From Pontibacterium sp049599735 (GTDB lineage: Bacteria; Pseudomonadota; Gammaproteobacteria; Pseudomonadales; Balneatricaceae): a stretch of 46,819 nucleotides of DNA. Below, one piece after another: positions 17,767-26,557 of the stretch (its first letter is position 1; every line of letters begins with the position of its first letter). Position numbers and translations under genes: made by a program. The notes beneath the pieces are model-generated. The model was not told the DNA's origin. It made no database searches and saw nothing but the letters and a program-made list of their open reading frames with translations. The stretch covers positions 1-46,819 of the forward strand of contig JBMYOX010000019.1 of assembly GCA_049599735.1 (NCBI GenBank), read 5' to 3'.

Positions 17767-18053
17767 CTTTAGTCTAAAGCTAACCCAAAGGGATAATGGG
17801 TTTCTCTGCAATGCACAAGACATCTTAGGCAGAATGCGTATAATTCGGCGGCAGCAGACCTGTGCGTTTTTAAGATGTAACACTTATGTGTCTATAACTG
17901 GAATATCTGAGCGCGCTTAAGGAGAGATCTCCAGAAATATCAGCAAGTTAAGACCTTAATAAACGAAGGGGATAAACATGCTGTTGTAGCCACAAGCTCT
18001 ATTTCCGGTGTCATCTCACATACCATTATTTACTACTAAATGGCGAAGTTGTT
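17767..18053 (+). promoter_or_regulatory. mqo promoter and long leader with mini-ORFs
   Basis: A perfect -10 box TATAAT is at 17839-17844; the -35 region is weak. Upstream are a 13-bp inverted repeat (CTTTAG-T-CTAAAG, 17767-17779) and TGCAATGCACAA at 17807-17818, a 12-mer also found in a phasin operator at 38612-38623. The predicted leader is about 200 bases. It contains a 3-codon ORF (ATG CTG TTG TAG, 17978-17989) behind a strong Shine-Dalgarno (GAAGGGGAT) and a 5-codon ORF (18040-18057) whose TGA overlaps the mqo ATG. The mqo start itself has only a weak ribosome-binding site. This arrangement suggests leader-controlled or coupled translation, as an inference. Confidence 0.5.
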
Positions 18054-19541
18054 ATGACCACAAAAGCAGTTGATGTATTGCTCGTTGGAGCGGGTGCGAT
18101 GAGCACCAGCCTGGGGATGTTGCTTAAGCAGTTAGATCCATCTTTGAAAATCAGCATGGTTGAACGCCTGGATCATGTAGCACTTGAAAGTACTGACGCA
18201 ATGAATAATGCGGGTACAGGTCATGCTGCCTACTGTGAGCTTAACTACACACCGCAGATGCCGGATGGCAGCATAAATGCGTCTAAAGCATTCAGCATCA
18301 ATGCCGCCTTTGAGATAAGCCTGCAGTTCTGGTCTTATCTGGTCGGTCAAAAGGCATTACCAGCCCCTAAGCAGTTTATTAATACTGCGCCGCACCAGAG
18401 TTTTGTCTGGGGTGAAAAAAATGTAGAGTTTTTGCGTAAACGTTACGAAACACTGAGTGCTAAGGCACAGTTTGCGGAAATGGAATACTCTGAAGATCCG
18501 GAAGTTTTAAGCACCTGGATGCCGTTGATTATGAAGAACCGTGATCCGGCCGAAAAGGTTGCCGGTACCCGTGTTCGTTACGGCTCTGATGTGAATTTTG
18601 GCTCCCTGGCCCGTAACATGGTTAATTATCTGGAGCAGCAGGACGGTTTTGAGCTGCAGTTAAGCCGCACCGTAAAAGAGATGAATCAGCAGGCCGATGG
18701 TCGCTGGACAGTTGAGCTTAAAAATGAAAAAACGGGTGCGGATGAAGTTATCAGCGCTGGTTTTGTTTTCCTGGGTGCCGGTGGTGGTGCGCTACCGCTG
18801 CTGCAGAAGTCGGGTATTCCTGAAGGCAATGGCTACGGGGGATTCCCGGTCAGCGGTCAGTGGTTGGTATGCAAAAATCCGGAAATTGTTGAACAGCATA
18901 TGGCTAAGGTTTATGGCCTGGCGCCCATCGGGGCACCCCCTATGTCTGTACCTCATCTGGATACCCGTGTGATTGACGGTGAAAAGGCGCTGTTGTTTGG
19001 GCCTTTTGCTGGTTTTACCACTAAGTTCCTGAAAGAAGGTTCTGTCTTTGATATGCCATTAAGCCTAAAGCTGGGCAATCTTAAGCCGATGCTGACCGTG
19101 GGCATGACCAGCATGGATCTGACCCGTTACCTGATCAGTGAAGTGATGCAGTCCCATAGCTCCCGTGTTGAAGCTTTACGCCGTTTCTTTCCGGATGCAA
19201 AAGAAGAAGACTGGACATTGTCCTCTGCGGGTCAGCGTGTGCAGATCATCAAAAAAGACAAAGAGAAAGGTGGCAAGCTGGAGTTTGGTACTGAAGTGAT
19301 TTCTTCAGCCGATGGCACTTTAGCGGCCCTGCTGGGTGCATCACCGGGTGCATCTACCGCCGTTCAGACTATGGTCAGCATTGCGGAAAACTGCTTCTCA
19401 GAGAAAATGGCAACCCCTGAATGGCAGAGTAAGATGAAAGAGATGATTCCATCCTATGGAGAATCTCTGATTGAGGATGCTGAACTGCTGAAGCGTGTTC
19501 GCCAGCATACGCTGAGTACGCTGGAGCTGGGTAGCCTTTAA
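18054..19541 (+). CDS. mqo: Malate:quinone oxidoreductase
   Basis: Mqo is a membrane-associated FAD enzyme that oxidises malate to oxaloacetate and passes electrons to quinone, feeding both the TCA cycle and respiration. The 495-residue product has the N-terminal dinucleotide motif VLLVGAGAMSTSLGMLL (residues 9-25), then NNAGTGHAAYCELNYTP, GFVFLGAGGGALPLLQKSGIPE, GGFPVSGQWL and the C-terminal SSADGTLAALLGASPGASTAV, all typical of Mqo. The length is the usual one. It is a single gene with its own promoter, long leader and a strong terminator. Confidence 0.97.
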   Translation: MTTKAVDVLLVGAGAMSTSLGMLLKQLDPSLKISMVERLDHVALESTDAMNNAGTGHAAYCELNYTPQMPDGSINASKAFSINAAFEISLQFWSYLVGQKALPAPKQFINTAPHQSFVWGEKNVEFLRKRYETLSAKAQFAEMEYSEDPEVLSTWMPLIMKNRDPAEKVAGTRVRYGSDVNFGSLARNMVNYLEQQDGFELQLSRTVKEMNQQADGRWTVELKNEKTGADEVISAGFVFLGAGGGALPLLQKSGIPEGNGYGGFPVSGQWLVCKNPEIVEQHMAKVYGLAPIGAPPMSVPHLDTRVIDGEKALLFGPFAGFTTKFLKEGSVFDMPLSLKLGNLKPMLTVGMTSMDLTRYLISEVMQSHSSRVEALRRFFPDAKEEDWTLSSAGQRVQIIKKDKEKGGKLEFGTEVISSADGTLAALLGASPGASTAVQTMVSIAENCFSEKMATPEWQSKMKEMIPSYGESLIEDAELLKRVRQHTLSTLELGSL

Positions 19542-19566
19542 TTCACCAGTTTCACAAGCCACTTTT

Positions 19567-19597
19567 AAAAACCGACCTTTTATGGTCGGTTTTTTTG
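19567..19597 (+). terminator. Intrinsic terminator of mqo
   Basis: AAAACCGACC (19567-19577 region) pairs with GGTCGGT (19584-19590) around a short T-rich loop and runs into seven Ts. This is a textbook Rho-independent terminator 25 bases after the mqo stop. Confidence 0.9.
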
Positions 19598-19670
19598 TTT
19601 TTGGGGAGATTAAAAAATAAACAAAAAGCGACTTATACTGTAACTACGGAATGGATATTCGGAGGTTATT

Positions 19671-20120
19671 ATGAGTAAGTGTATAAAGGATCGCTGCTGT
19701 AAAAGTGGAATTTGGATGCGGCTGCTGTATATGTTGCTTTTTTGCCTGTTTTATAACGTAGCTGAAGTGGTTATTGGTGCGTTGGTGCTCTTTTTGTTTC
19801 TGACAGTGCTCTTTAGTGGGGAAGCTAATAAACGTCTGCTGGCATTTGGTCAAAGCCTTAGCATTTATGTGTTTCAGGTGATGCGTTTTTTAACGTTTAA
19901 TACGGAGTCCCGCCCTTTTCCGTTTGGTGAATGGCCCGACAACGTCACTGTAACTGCACCTGAGCCTGAAAAAGTACCTGAAGCATCTGAAAAGCCAGAG
20001 CAGTCTGCTGAACCAGAAGAGCCTGAAAAAACAGAAGAATCGGTAGAACCTGAAGAGAGTCAAGAAACACAAGCGCCGGAAAAACCAGAAAAACCGGAAA
20101 GTCCGGGGAAGGAGGGCTAA
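19671..20120 (+). CDS. DUF4389 family membrane protein
   Basis: This 149-residue protein has a short cytoplasmic N-terminus with three cysteines and a hydrophobic region from about 15 to 50 that can form two membrane spans (LLYMLLFCLFYNVAEVVIGALVLFLFLTVLF). It continues with SGEANKRLLAFGQSLSIYVFQVMRFLTFNTESRPFPF, the conserved DUF4389 signature. The last 50 residues are a P/E/K-rich repeat-like tail (PEKVPEASEKPEQ, EEPEKTEE), probably disordered. GGAGG lies 7 bases upstream of the start. Function unknown. Alone in its transcription unit, between two terminators. Confidence 0.82.
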   Translation: MSKCIKDRCCKSGIWMRLLYMLLFCLFYNVAEVVIGALVLFLFLTVLFSGEANKRLLAFGQSLSIYVFQVMRFLTFNTESRPFPFGEWPDNVTVTAPEPEKVPEASEKPEQSAEPEEPEKTEESVEPEESQETQAPEKPEKPESPGKEG

Positions 20121-20131
20121 ACCAAAACAAG

Positions 20132-20180
20132 ACCTCTCTGTCTGTGCTCGCTACGGCGAAAATACAGAGAGGTTTTCTTT
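20132..20180 (+). terminator. Probable terminator of the DUF4389 gene
   Basis: ACCTCTCTGT (20132-20141) pairs perfectly with ACAGAGAGGT (20164-20173), followed by TTTCTTT. The loop is large (22 bases) and includes a small CGCTACGGCG hairpin-like core. Confidence 0.6.
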
Positions 20181-20194
20181 CGGTTGTCAGGCCT

Positions 20195-20246
20195 GCGAAA
20201 GCTGTTCCCCCCGCGAAGGCCGTCATCCCCGCGAAGGCGGGGATCC
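20195..20246. repeat. Dispersed palindromic repeat, three 18-bp units
   Basis: Three consecutive units start GCGAAAGC, GCGAAGGC and GCGAAGGC at 20195, 20213 and 20231. The first two are 18 bases and end in CCCC. The third completes the palindrome CCCCGC-GAAG-GCGGGG (20227-20242) and is followed by ATCC. On the minus strand this reads RWIPAFAGMT in one frame, the well-known translation signature of a REP-like repeat common in many proteobacterial genomes. It lies in the convergent gap between the DUF4389 gene and rnr. Confidence 0.75.
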
Positions 20247-20268
20247 AGCGCACTCAGATCAGGTTAGT

Positions 20269-22596
20269 TTAGTTTTTACGATTCTTGTAGTGCTTTTTCT
20301 TGCGCGGTTTTGGGCGGTCATCCTGAGACGGAAATTCGAAATCAATCTTCCGTTGATCCATATCAACTCGTACAACACGTACTTCAACAGAATCACCCAA
20401 GCCGTAGCTTGTATGTGTTTTCTCGCCGACCAGGCGCTGTTTAGCTTCATCAAAGTGATAGAAGTCGCTTTTCAAGGCTGAAACGTGAATAAGGCCTTCA
20501 ATCTGAATGTCTTCGATTTCGATAAACAAACCAAAATTAGTGACACTGCTAATGATGCCCGTAAACGTCTCACCAATGAAATCCTGCATGTACTCACACT
20601 TCAACCAGGCTTCTACATCCCAGCTGGCTTTGTCAGCGCGGCGTGAGGCATCTGAACAGTGCTCTGCGAGCATTAACATTGCCTGCATGTCATAGGGATA
20701 GCTCTTGGTTGGTTCGAGTAGAGGAGCGTTTTTGATGCGGCTTACAGGGTCTGTGCCTTTGCCGGTAATGCGTTTCAGAGCACGGCGGAATGCGCTGCCT
20801 GTTTCGTTACGGCGGATGACGGATCGAATCGCCCGGTGAACCAGTAAATCGGGGTAACGGCGGATTGGAGAGGTGAAATGTGCATAAGCTGAATACGCCA
20901 GACCAAAGTGGCCCTGATTGTCCGGGCTGTATTCTGCCTGGCTCAGAGAGCGCAACATCATGGTGCGGATGATATGAGCATCACTGCGATCACCCAAAGA
21001 GCTCAGCAACTTGTCATAGTCGGTTGGTGTAGGTTTATCCCCGCCACCCAGATTCAGACCACGCTCAGCCAGAAAAGCCCGCAGGTTTTTCAGTTTTTTC
21101 TCCAGTGGGCCGTTATGTACACGGTATAGTGCGGGGATTTGAAGCTGCTCCAAAAAGCCTGCTGTAGCTACGTTTGCACATAGCATAAACTCTTCGATCA
21201 TCTTATGTGCATCGTTGCGGATTACCGGCACAATCTGATCTATCTTACGATTATCGTTAAACTGGAATTGCACTTCACGGGTTTCAAAATCGATAGAACC
21301 GCGTTTAGTACGTGCTTTACGCAGTGCACCGTAGAGTTTGTGCAGTTCATGCAGATGTGGCACAACCGCTTTGTGTTGACGGAAGACTTCTTTTCCCAGC
21401 CCGGAATGTGAATCGGCAATAAGTGCGCCAACCTGATTATAGGTCAGGCGCGCATGGGAGTGGATTACCGCTTCAGAGAATGTGAAATCGGTCATTTTTC
21501 CGATCTTGTTGATCGTCATCTCACAGACCATCACCAGACGGTCTACTTTTGGGTTCAGTGAGCATAAGCCATTAGAAAGTGCTTCTGGCAGCATGGGCAC
21601 CACATGGCCGGGGAAGTACACAGAAGTGCCGCGTTCGCGTGCCTCCATATCCAGCGCGCTATCGGGCTTCACGTAGTGGGAAACGTCGGCAATCGCGACA
21701 AACAAGCGCCATCCGGTTTTGTTTTTTTCGCAATACACCGCATCGTCGAAATCGCGTGCATCTTCACCATCGATAGTGACAAAGGGCAGTTGGCGAAGAT
21801 CTGCACGGTGTTGTTTATCGGCTTCTGTTACTTCGCTTCCCATCTTGTCTGCCGCACTAAGTGCGTCCTGAGGCCAGCGGTGAGGGATATCATGGCTGCG
21901 AATAGCTACATCAATTTCCATGCCTGCAGACATAGAATCACCCAGAACTTCGATTACACGGCCTGTCGCATTGTAGCGGCTGCAAGGTTGTTCAATAATT
22001 TCGATGGATATGTACTGGCCCAGCACGGCACCTGCTAAGTCCTCTTCATCAATATCGATCTCATTGGTAATGCGGCGGTTTTCCGGTTCAAGGAAAAAGA
22101 CACCGTCCTCGTCCTTTGCTAAACGGCCTACCAGCTCGGTGGTCTTATGCTCTAGCACCTTGACGATCTTAGCTTCCTGACGGCCCCGGCGGTCAACGCC
22201 ACTAATGCGTACCTGCACCCGGTCACCGTCAAAGACGGATTCCATCTGGGTGTTAAACAGGAAAAGGTCATCCCCTCCTTTATCACAGGATAGGAAACCA
22301 AAGCCATCAGGGTGGCCGATGACCCGTCCGCTGATCAGGTCTTCTTCGCGTAGCAGGCTATATCCCTGACGGGGATTGAAAATAACTTGTCCGTCACGCT
22401 CCATCGCTCGCAAACGGCGGCGCAAAGCTTCCTGTTCTTCGCTGCCGGTCAGTTGCATGGTTTGGGCAAGCTGAACCCGGTTTAGCGGCGCAGGACTTTC
22501 ATCCAGCAAACCCATAATGAATTCACGATTAGGGATGGGGTTGCTGTACTTTTCAACATCTGAGGCGGTAATCGCCTTATTTGAGTATTTACTCAT
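20269..22596 (-). CDS. rnr: Ribonuclease R
   Basis: RNase R is a processive 3'-5' exoribonuclease that degrades structured RNA and acts in rRNA quality control and trans-translation. The 775-residue product has an N-terminal helix-turn-helix-like region (about 20-85), cold-shock domains (about 90-240) and the RNB catalytic domain. The acidic site is in TIDGEDARDFDDAVYC (D277, D282, D284, D285). A C-terminal S1 domain (about 660-745, GETFTGIISSVTNFGLFIEIE) and a basic tail (KPRKKKHYKNRKN) follow. Length is a little shorter than E. coli RNase R (813). In many gammaproteobacteria rnr is followed by the rRNA methyltransferase rlmB; here it is followed by the repeat region, so that linkage is broken. 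Confidence 0.97.
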   Translation of the reverse strand: MSKYSNKAITASDVEKYSNPIPNREFIMGLLDESPAPLNRVQLAQTMQLTGSEEQEALRRRLRAMERDGQVIFNPRQGYSLLREEDLISGRVIGHPDGFGFLSCDKGGDDLFLFNTQMESVFDGDRVQVRISGVDRRGRQEAKIVKVLEHKTTELVGRLAKDEDGVFFLEPENRRITNEIDIDEEDLAGAVLGQYISIEIIEQPCSRYNATGRVIEVLGDSMSAGMEIDVAIRSHDIPHRWPQDALSAADKMGSEVTEADKQHRADLRQLPFVTIDGEDARDFDDAVYCEKNKTGWRLFVAIADVSHYVKPDSALDMEARERGTSVYFPGHVVPMLPEALSNGLCSLNPKVDRLVMVCEMTINKIGKMTDFTFSEAVIHSHARLTYNQVGALIADSHSGLGKEVFRQHKAVVPHLHELHKLYGALRKARTKRGSIDFETREVQFQFNDNRKIDQIVPVIRNDAHKMIEEFMLCANVATAGFLEQLQIPALYRVHNGPLEKKLKNLRAFLAERGLNLGGGDKPTPTDYDKLLSSLGDRSDAHIIRTMMLRSLSQAEYSPDNQGHFGLAYSAYAHFTSPIRRYPDLLVHRAIRSVIRRNETGSAFRRALKRITGKGTDPVSRIKNAPLLEPTKSYPYDMQAMLMLAEHCSDASRRADKASWDVEAWLKCEYMQDFIGETFTGIISSVTNFGLFIEIEDIQIEGLIHVSALKSDFYHFDEAKQRLVGEKTHTSYGLGDSVEVRVVRVDMDQRKIDFEFPSQDDRPKPRKKKHYKNRKN

Positions 22597-23315
22597 GACT
22601 TTTTCTCAAAAATAGCCAGTTACCTGGTGCCAGGGAAATGAAATGGGGTATTAGCGCAGTTCAGATGTCAGCAGCAAGGTGGGCTGGTGGGCATGGCTCA
22701 ATTACATTGGGCGCCCAGAATAGGTAGACATTCATCATGCTCTGGGCCTGAATGTCGATGAATCATGCCAAACCTTCTATAAAGTTTCTTTGCGGCATAT
22801 TGGGGTAGTAGCGGCCCCAAAGTCGAGTATTTTTATTAATACTCAATGACTTAGAAATGGGTGTGTCTGTTGCTTCAAAGAAGCCCTTAACAATAAATAT
22901 AGTAACATCCTGATATTCTGATACATCAATGTTGCAATGATCTTTCAATGCGGGAAATAAGACTGGAATTTAAAACTGAGGGACAGGAATACCGGTTGAA
23001 GTACAACGACTGGCTGAGCTTTTAAAAAAGAATTGTTTCTCGACAAAGGCAATTTACAGGAGATCGGTTGGTTGTCAACTAATTTATCTATCTATGGCTA
23101 AGCGAAGCGCTAAAGCATGCAGGTTGCACAACATAAGATGATAGCCCGTGTGTGGAAATCTGATGGCTAATTTATGGATGTTTATCCTGTGAATCGGTGC
23201 CAACCGGACTGCGTCAATCCGCCGCGCGACGCCCTGTCACATTCCGGCCTGAATGATAAATCCCTAAGATACCCCTCGATTTATTCAGCCTTTTTCAAAG
23301 CGTAGGAGTGGAACA
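22597..23315. other. Intergenic region between rnr and the copper receptor
   Basis: About 720 AT-richer bases lie between the divergent rnr and oprC-like genes. A 61-codon minus-strand ORF (22763-22948) starts with TTG and has no convincing ribosome-binding site or family. Overlapping inverted repeats (GACATTCA/TGAATGTC and ATTCATC/GATGAAT around 22728-22764) could form alternative structures. I looked for a tRNA-Leu, often found near rnr in related bacteria, and for a cobalamin riboswitch before the TonB receptor, and recognised neither. Confidence 0.35.
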
Positions 23316-25337
23316 GTGGTTAGGCAGGGACTTTATTTGGCGGTAGGGGCAATAATAGCAACACAAGTTCAGGCAGCGGATTCTGGCTCAGCGGGTACGC
23401 TAGTGATTGAAATTACCGAAGGGCTGCCGCGTGTGGTGGATGAGGTTCAGGCTCAGCCGGAAGTCATTAACCCTGCCCCGATGACTGATAGTGGTGAGTT
23501 GTTACGTTCGCTTAATGGCGTTGGCGGCTCGCGTATGGGCGGGCGGGGTATAGATCCGGTAGTGCGTGGCCAGCAACAAACACAGCTTAACGTGTTATTG
23601 GACGGCGCTTATTTGCACGGCGGTTGCCCTAACCGGATGGACCCGCCGACGACTTATGCCCCGACCGACAGCTATGATCGGGTGACGGTGATTAAAGGCA
23701 ATCATACCGTTGTTTATGGTGCGGGCGGTGCGGGTGGCACGCTGTTGTTTGAGCGGGACTGGCCCTTATTTGATATGGATAAGTCCATTAAAGGTACGGT
23801 TTCGGCAGGCTACCGGGATAATGGCGAGGCGACTGATCTGACCGGTGATGTAGCAACGGGTTCGGATAATGGTTTTATTCGCTTGATTGCTCATACCGGT
23901 GAAGCAGGTAACTACGAAGATGGGCAGGGCGAAGATGTGCGTTCTGGCTATGAAAGTGAATCTGTGGCGCTGATCGGGGGGCTGCGTTTAGGTGAAGATA
24001 CTACCCTGGAAGCCAGCTATGAAATGCTGGATGAAGAAGATGTGCTCTTTCCGGGTGCGGGAATGGATAGTCCTTATGCTGACAGTGATACGGTGCGCTT
24101 AAAGCTGGCACATCAATTCCGCACGGGGGCATTGCGCCGTTTGCGCGTTGAAACTTATCGTTCCGAAGTTGCACATAATATGGACAATTTCAGCTTGCGG
24201 ACTTTAAGTGCGGGTGCAGGGCCAAAAGAAGCACCTTCTTCGTCGGATACAACCGGTGCGCGTGTGTTACTGGACGCACACTTTGCAGATATTGACTGGG
24301 TACTGGGTGTGGATGCACAGCAAAATCAGCGTAATGCGACCCTTATCAATGCAAACAATGCATTGTCGATGGGTATTCAGTGGCCGGATGTACAGATCAG
24401 GCAGACAGGACTATTTGTCGAGGGTGAGAAATCTGTTAGTAAAGACGATGTGCTTAAAGCAGGCTTGCGGTATGACCATGTTACGGCGGAGGCAGGCCGA
24501 CTTGATGAATCTTTTCTGCTGATGGGAACAACTAAGACCGCCACTGATCTCTATCGGATGAACTACGGTACAACTGAAACAGATCAGACTGAAAATAATC
24601 TGGCTGGCTTTATTACCTGGACTCATCGCCTCAATGCGGATTATTCATTAGAAAGCACCTTATCCCGTGCTGTGCGTACGGCTGATGCCACAGAGCGTTA
24701 TATGGCCACCGGGATGTGGGTGGGTAATCCTGAGCTGGAGGCGGAAAAACATCATCAACTGGATGTGGTGCTGGCGAAAGAAGCAGAACAGTATCGCTGG
24801 ATGCTGAGTGGCTGGTATAACCGGGTTGATGATTATATTCTGCGTGAAAATATCGGCATGAAAGCGCTGTATCGAAATATCGAAGCTGAGTTGTTCGGGG
24901 CTGAAGTGGAAGCAACTTACCAGCTGAGTCCCCGGTGGCGTTTAACGCCCTCGGTTGCCTGGGTCAAAGGTAATAATCTGGATAATGATACGAGCCTTTC
25001 ACAAATTTCCCCTATAACGGCATCTATCGCATTGGATTATCAGGTTGATAAGCTGGCACTGGGTGCCACGCTGGTAGGTGCCGCTCAGCAGAATGATGTT
25101 TGCCTGAAAAATACGGCTTGTAATGGGCGTGACCTGCAGGCAACGCCGGGTTACGGCAGCCTGAATCTGGATATGGCTTACCATCTGACTAATCAGCTGA
25201 CATTCAGTGGGGGTGTCGATAACCTGTTTGATAATGCTTATTCATTGCATGAGAACCGTGAGGACGTGTTGGGTAATAGTGTTCAGGTGGCAGAGCCAGG
25301 GCGTTCTGTCTGGATAAAGTTAAACGCGACTTTCTGA
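23316..25337 (+). CDS. oprC: TonB-dependent copper receptor, OprC/NosA-like
   Basis: This 673-residue outer-membrane receptor starts with GTG behind TAGGAG and has a signal peptide ending at about residue 20 (TQVQA|ADSG). The plug domain (about 40-150) carries LLRSLNGVGGSRMGGRGIDP, VLLDGAYLHGGCPNRMDPPTTY and RVTVIKGNHTVVYG. The beta-barrel follows and ends in the aromatic WIKLNATF. The CxxxM motif (C104, M108) and the HxM motif (H287, M289) match the copper-binding ligands described for Pseudomonas OprC, which strongly favours copper over siderophore uptake. No copper ATPase or chaperone lies beside it. It is divergent from rnr and convergent with the LpxR-like gene. Regulation was not identified; I see no clear Fur box. 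Confidence 0.88.
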   Translation: MVRQGLYLAVGAIIATQVQAADSGSAGTLVIEITEGLPRVVDEVQAQPEVINPAPMTDSGELLRSLNGVGGSRMGGRGIDPVVRGQQQTQLNVLLDGAYLHGGCPNRMDPPTTYAPTDSYDRVTVIKGNHTVVYGAGGAGGTLLFERDWPLFDMDKSIKGTVSAGYRDNGEATDLTGDVATGSDNGFIRLIAHTGEAGNYEDGQGEDVRSGYESESVALIGGLRLGEDTTLEASYEMLDEEDVLFPGAGMDSPYADSDTVRLKLAHQFRTGALRRLRVETYRSEVAHNMDNFSLRTLSAGAGPKEAPSSSDTTGARVLLDAHFADIDWVLGVDAQQNQRNATLINANNALSMGIQWPDVQIRQTGLFVEGEKSVSKDDVLKAGLRYDHVTAEAGRLDESFLLMGTTKTATDLYRMNYGTTETDQTENNLAGFITWTHRLNADYSLESTLSRAVRTADATERYMATGMWVGNPELEAEKHHQLDVVLAKEAEQYRWMLSGWYNRVDDYILRENIGMKALYRNIEAELFGAEVEATYQLSPRWRLTPSVAWVKGNNLDNDTSLSQISPITASIALDYQVDKLALGATLVGAAQQNDVCLKNTACNGRDLQATPGYGSLNLDMAYHLTNQLTFSGGVDNLFDNAYSLHENREDVLGNSVQVAEPGRSVWIKLNATF

Positions 25338-25345
25338 GGTAAAGA

Positions 25346-25374
25346 CGGGTGTCAGGAATAATACCTGACACCCG
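25346..25374. terminator. Convergent hairpin terminator
   Basis: A perfect 11-bp stem (CGGGTGTCAGG at 25346-25356 with CCTGACACCCG at 25364-25374) has a 7-base loop, AATAATA. It starts 9 bases after the receptor stop and ends 8 bases before the convergent LpxR-like stop. There is only a weak T-rich stretch on the minus side. Confidence 0.65.
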
Positions 25375-25381
25375 GCGAGCA

Positions 25382-26557
25382 TCAGAAACTATAGGACACA
25401 GACAGGGAGCCATAATTATGACCTGTTTTCTGGCCCTTAAACTCACGGCTGCGGTGAACGCGGGCAAAGGATATTTTCCAGCCTTTATAAAGCGTGGCAA
25501 AGCCAATGGCTATTTCACCTACCAGCGGTCGCTTATCAACGGAGTGACCATCGATAAACGTATTACCATCCAGAAAAATATCCTGCAAGACCCAGCGCCC
25601 GTCACCGGATATAAACAGATGAGCACCGAGGTTTTGCTGGCGGGCATATTTATTATAACGATCATCGCTTACTCCGGGTGCACTGTTATCACCACCAGGC
25701 CGTAATGCAGAAGTGCCAAAGTCGTAGGGCAGGTGCCAACCCAGCCGCATTTCAGCACCACTGTTAACGTAAGTCGCTACATTGCCCAGGCTGATACCAT
25801 TGTGAACAATCAGGTCGTAGCTCAGAATGCCGGTGAGTTGTTCTCTGAGCCAGCGATACTTGCTTTCATAAACCAGTTGAATACCCGGTTCGTTTTTAAG
25901 TTGATTATCCCAGCCCTGAAATTTATCGAAGCCTCGCAAGTCATGGATAAAATCTTGTGCTTCCTGGCCCAAAGCAGCCGGGCCGATAATACCAATATTA
26001 AGCTCAGCCGAATTCAGTCGGTCCTGGGTTTGGCTATGGTAAGCGGCACCTGCATAAAGCCAGCCTGCGTAAGGCCGGTCCCCGGAATCAAGGGTGGTGA
26101 GTTCAATGTTTTCAGGGGTGTAGATCTGCTGCCCGAGCGATAATACAAGGTTACGCTGAACTTTCTCACCATGGCTTGAAGCCGGATCGAACAGAGGCAC
26201 ATACCGGTTAATTTTCCGTACCCAGACAGGTAGTCGTTTATCGTGCAGATAGTTATCGATATTGGGGGAGACCCAGGCAGCACGGATGCCGTTGGTATAG
26301 TTCTGATCTGTTTCGGCAAACAGATCATTTTCAAAATAGAGGTTAAGCGTCCAGGGCTTATCGGTGGCTTCTTCGGCATGAACCGCCAGGGGTAGCAGGC
26401 CCCCGCTGATCAGTAAAAAGCTACTTAATAAAAAAGGCCGCGAGGCTGATGTTTTTTTCTTAACAGATTCCAGACAATGACCAGCAGCGCTGCAAACAGC
26501 AACAAAGCCTGTTCTGCAAGGCTGAGCCCTATCAGTGTCCACTGGCTTGTTGTGCAC
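25382..26557 (-). CDS. LpxR-like outer-membrane lipid A deacylase
   Basis: The product resembles LpxR, which removes the 3'-acyloxyacyl chains of lipid A at the outer membrane. The beta-barrel part carries NLYFENDLFAETDQNYTNGI, GDRPYAGWLYAGAAYHS, NIGIIGPAALG, DFIHDLRGF and GWDNQLKNEPG, which are conserved DUF2219/LpxR motifs including the N-D pair of the active site, and it ends in aromatic VSYSF. The open frame begins at an ATG at 26557, but the signal peptide lies at about residues 33-62 (KTSASRPFLLSSFLLISGGLL...AVHA|EE). No ATG, GTG or TTG occurs between. The only suitably placed near-start codon is a CTG at 26473 (codon 29). The frame overlaps dsbB by 133 bases, so the real start is unresolved. 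Confidence 0.78.
   Translation of the reverse strand: MHNKPVDTDRAQPCRTGFVAVCSAAGHCLESVKKKTSASRPFLLSSFLLISGGLLPLAVHAEEATDKPWTLNLYFENDLFAETDQNYTNGIRAAWVSPNIDNYLHDKRLPVWVRKINRYVPLFDPASSHGEKVQRNLVLSLGQQIYTPENIELTTLDSGDRPYAGWLYAGAAYHSQTQDRLNSAELNIGIIGPAALGQEAQDFIHDLRGFDKFQGWDNQLKNEPGIQLVYESKYRWLREQLTGILSYDLIVHNGISLGNVATYVNSGAEMRLGWHLPYDFGTSALRPGGDNSAPGVSDDRYNKYARQQNLGAHLFISGDGRWVLQDIFLDGNTFIDGHSVDKRPLVGEIAIGFATLYKGWKISFARVHRSREFKGQKTGHNYGSLSVSYSF

Noticed and set aside
20195..20246. Short tandem units considered as a CRISPR array
   Set aside because: The units are contiguous without spacers and match a known dispersed palindromic repeat; no cas genes are present.
22763..22948. 61-codon minus-strand ORF between rnr and the copper receptor
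   Set aside because: It has a TTG start, no clear Shine-Dalgarno and no recognisable protein; kept only in the description of the gap.
23190..23300. Possible cobalamin riboswitch before the TonB receptor
   Set aside because: Some short motifs (GGTGCC, CCGG) are present but the B12 box and the conserved core order are not, and the receptor carries copper ligands.
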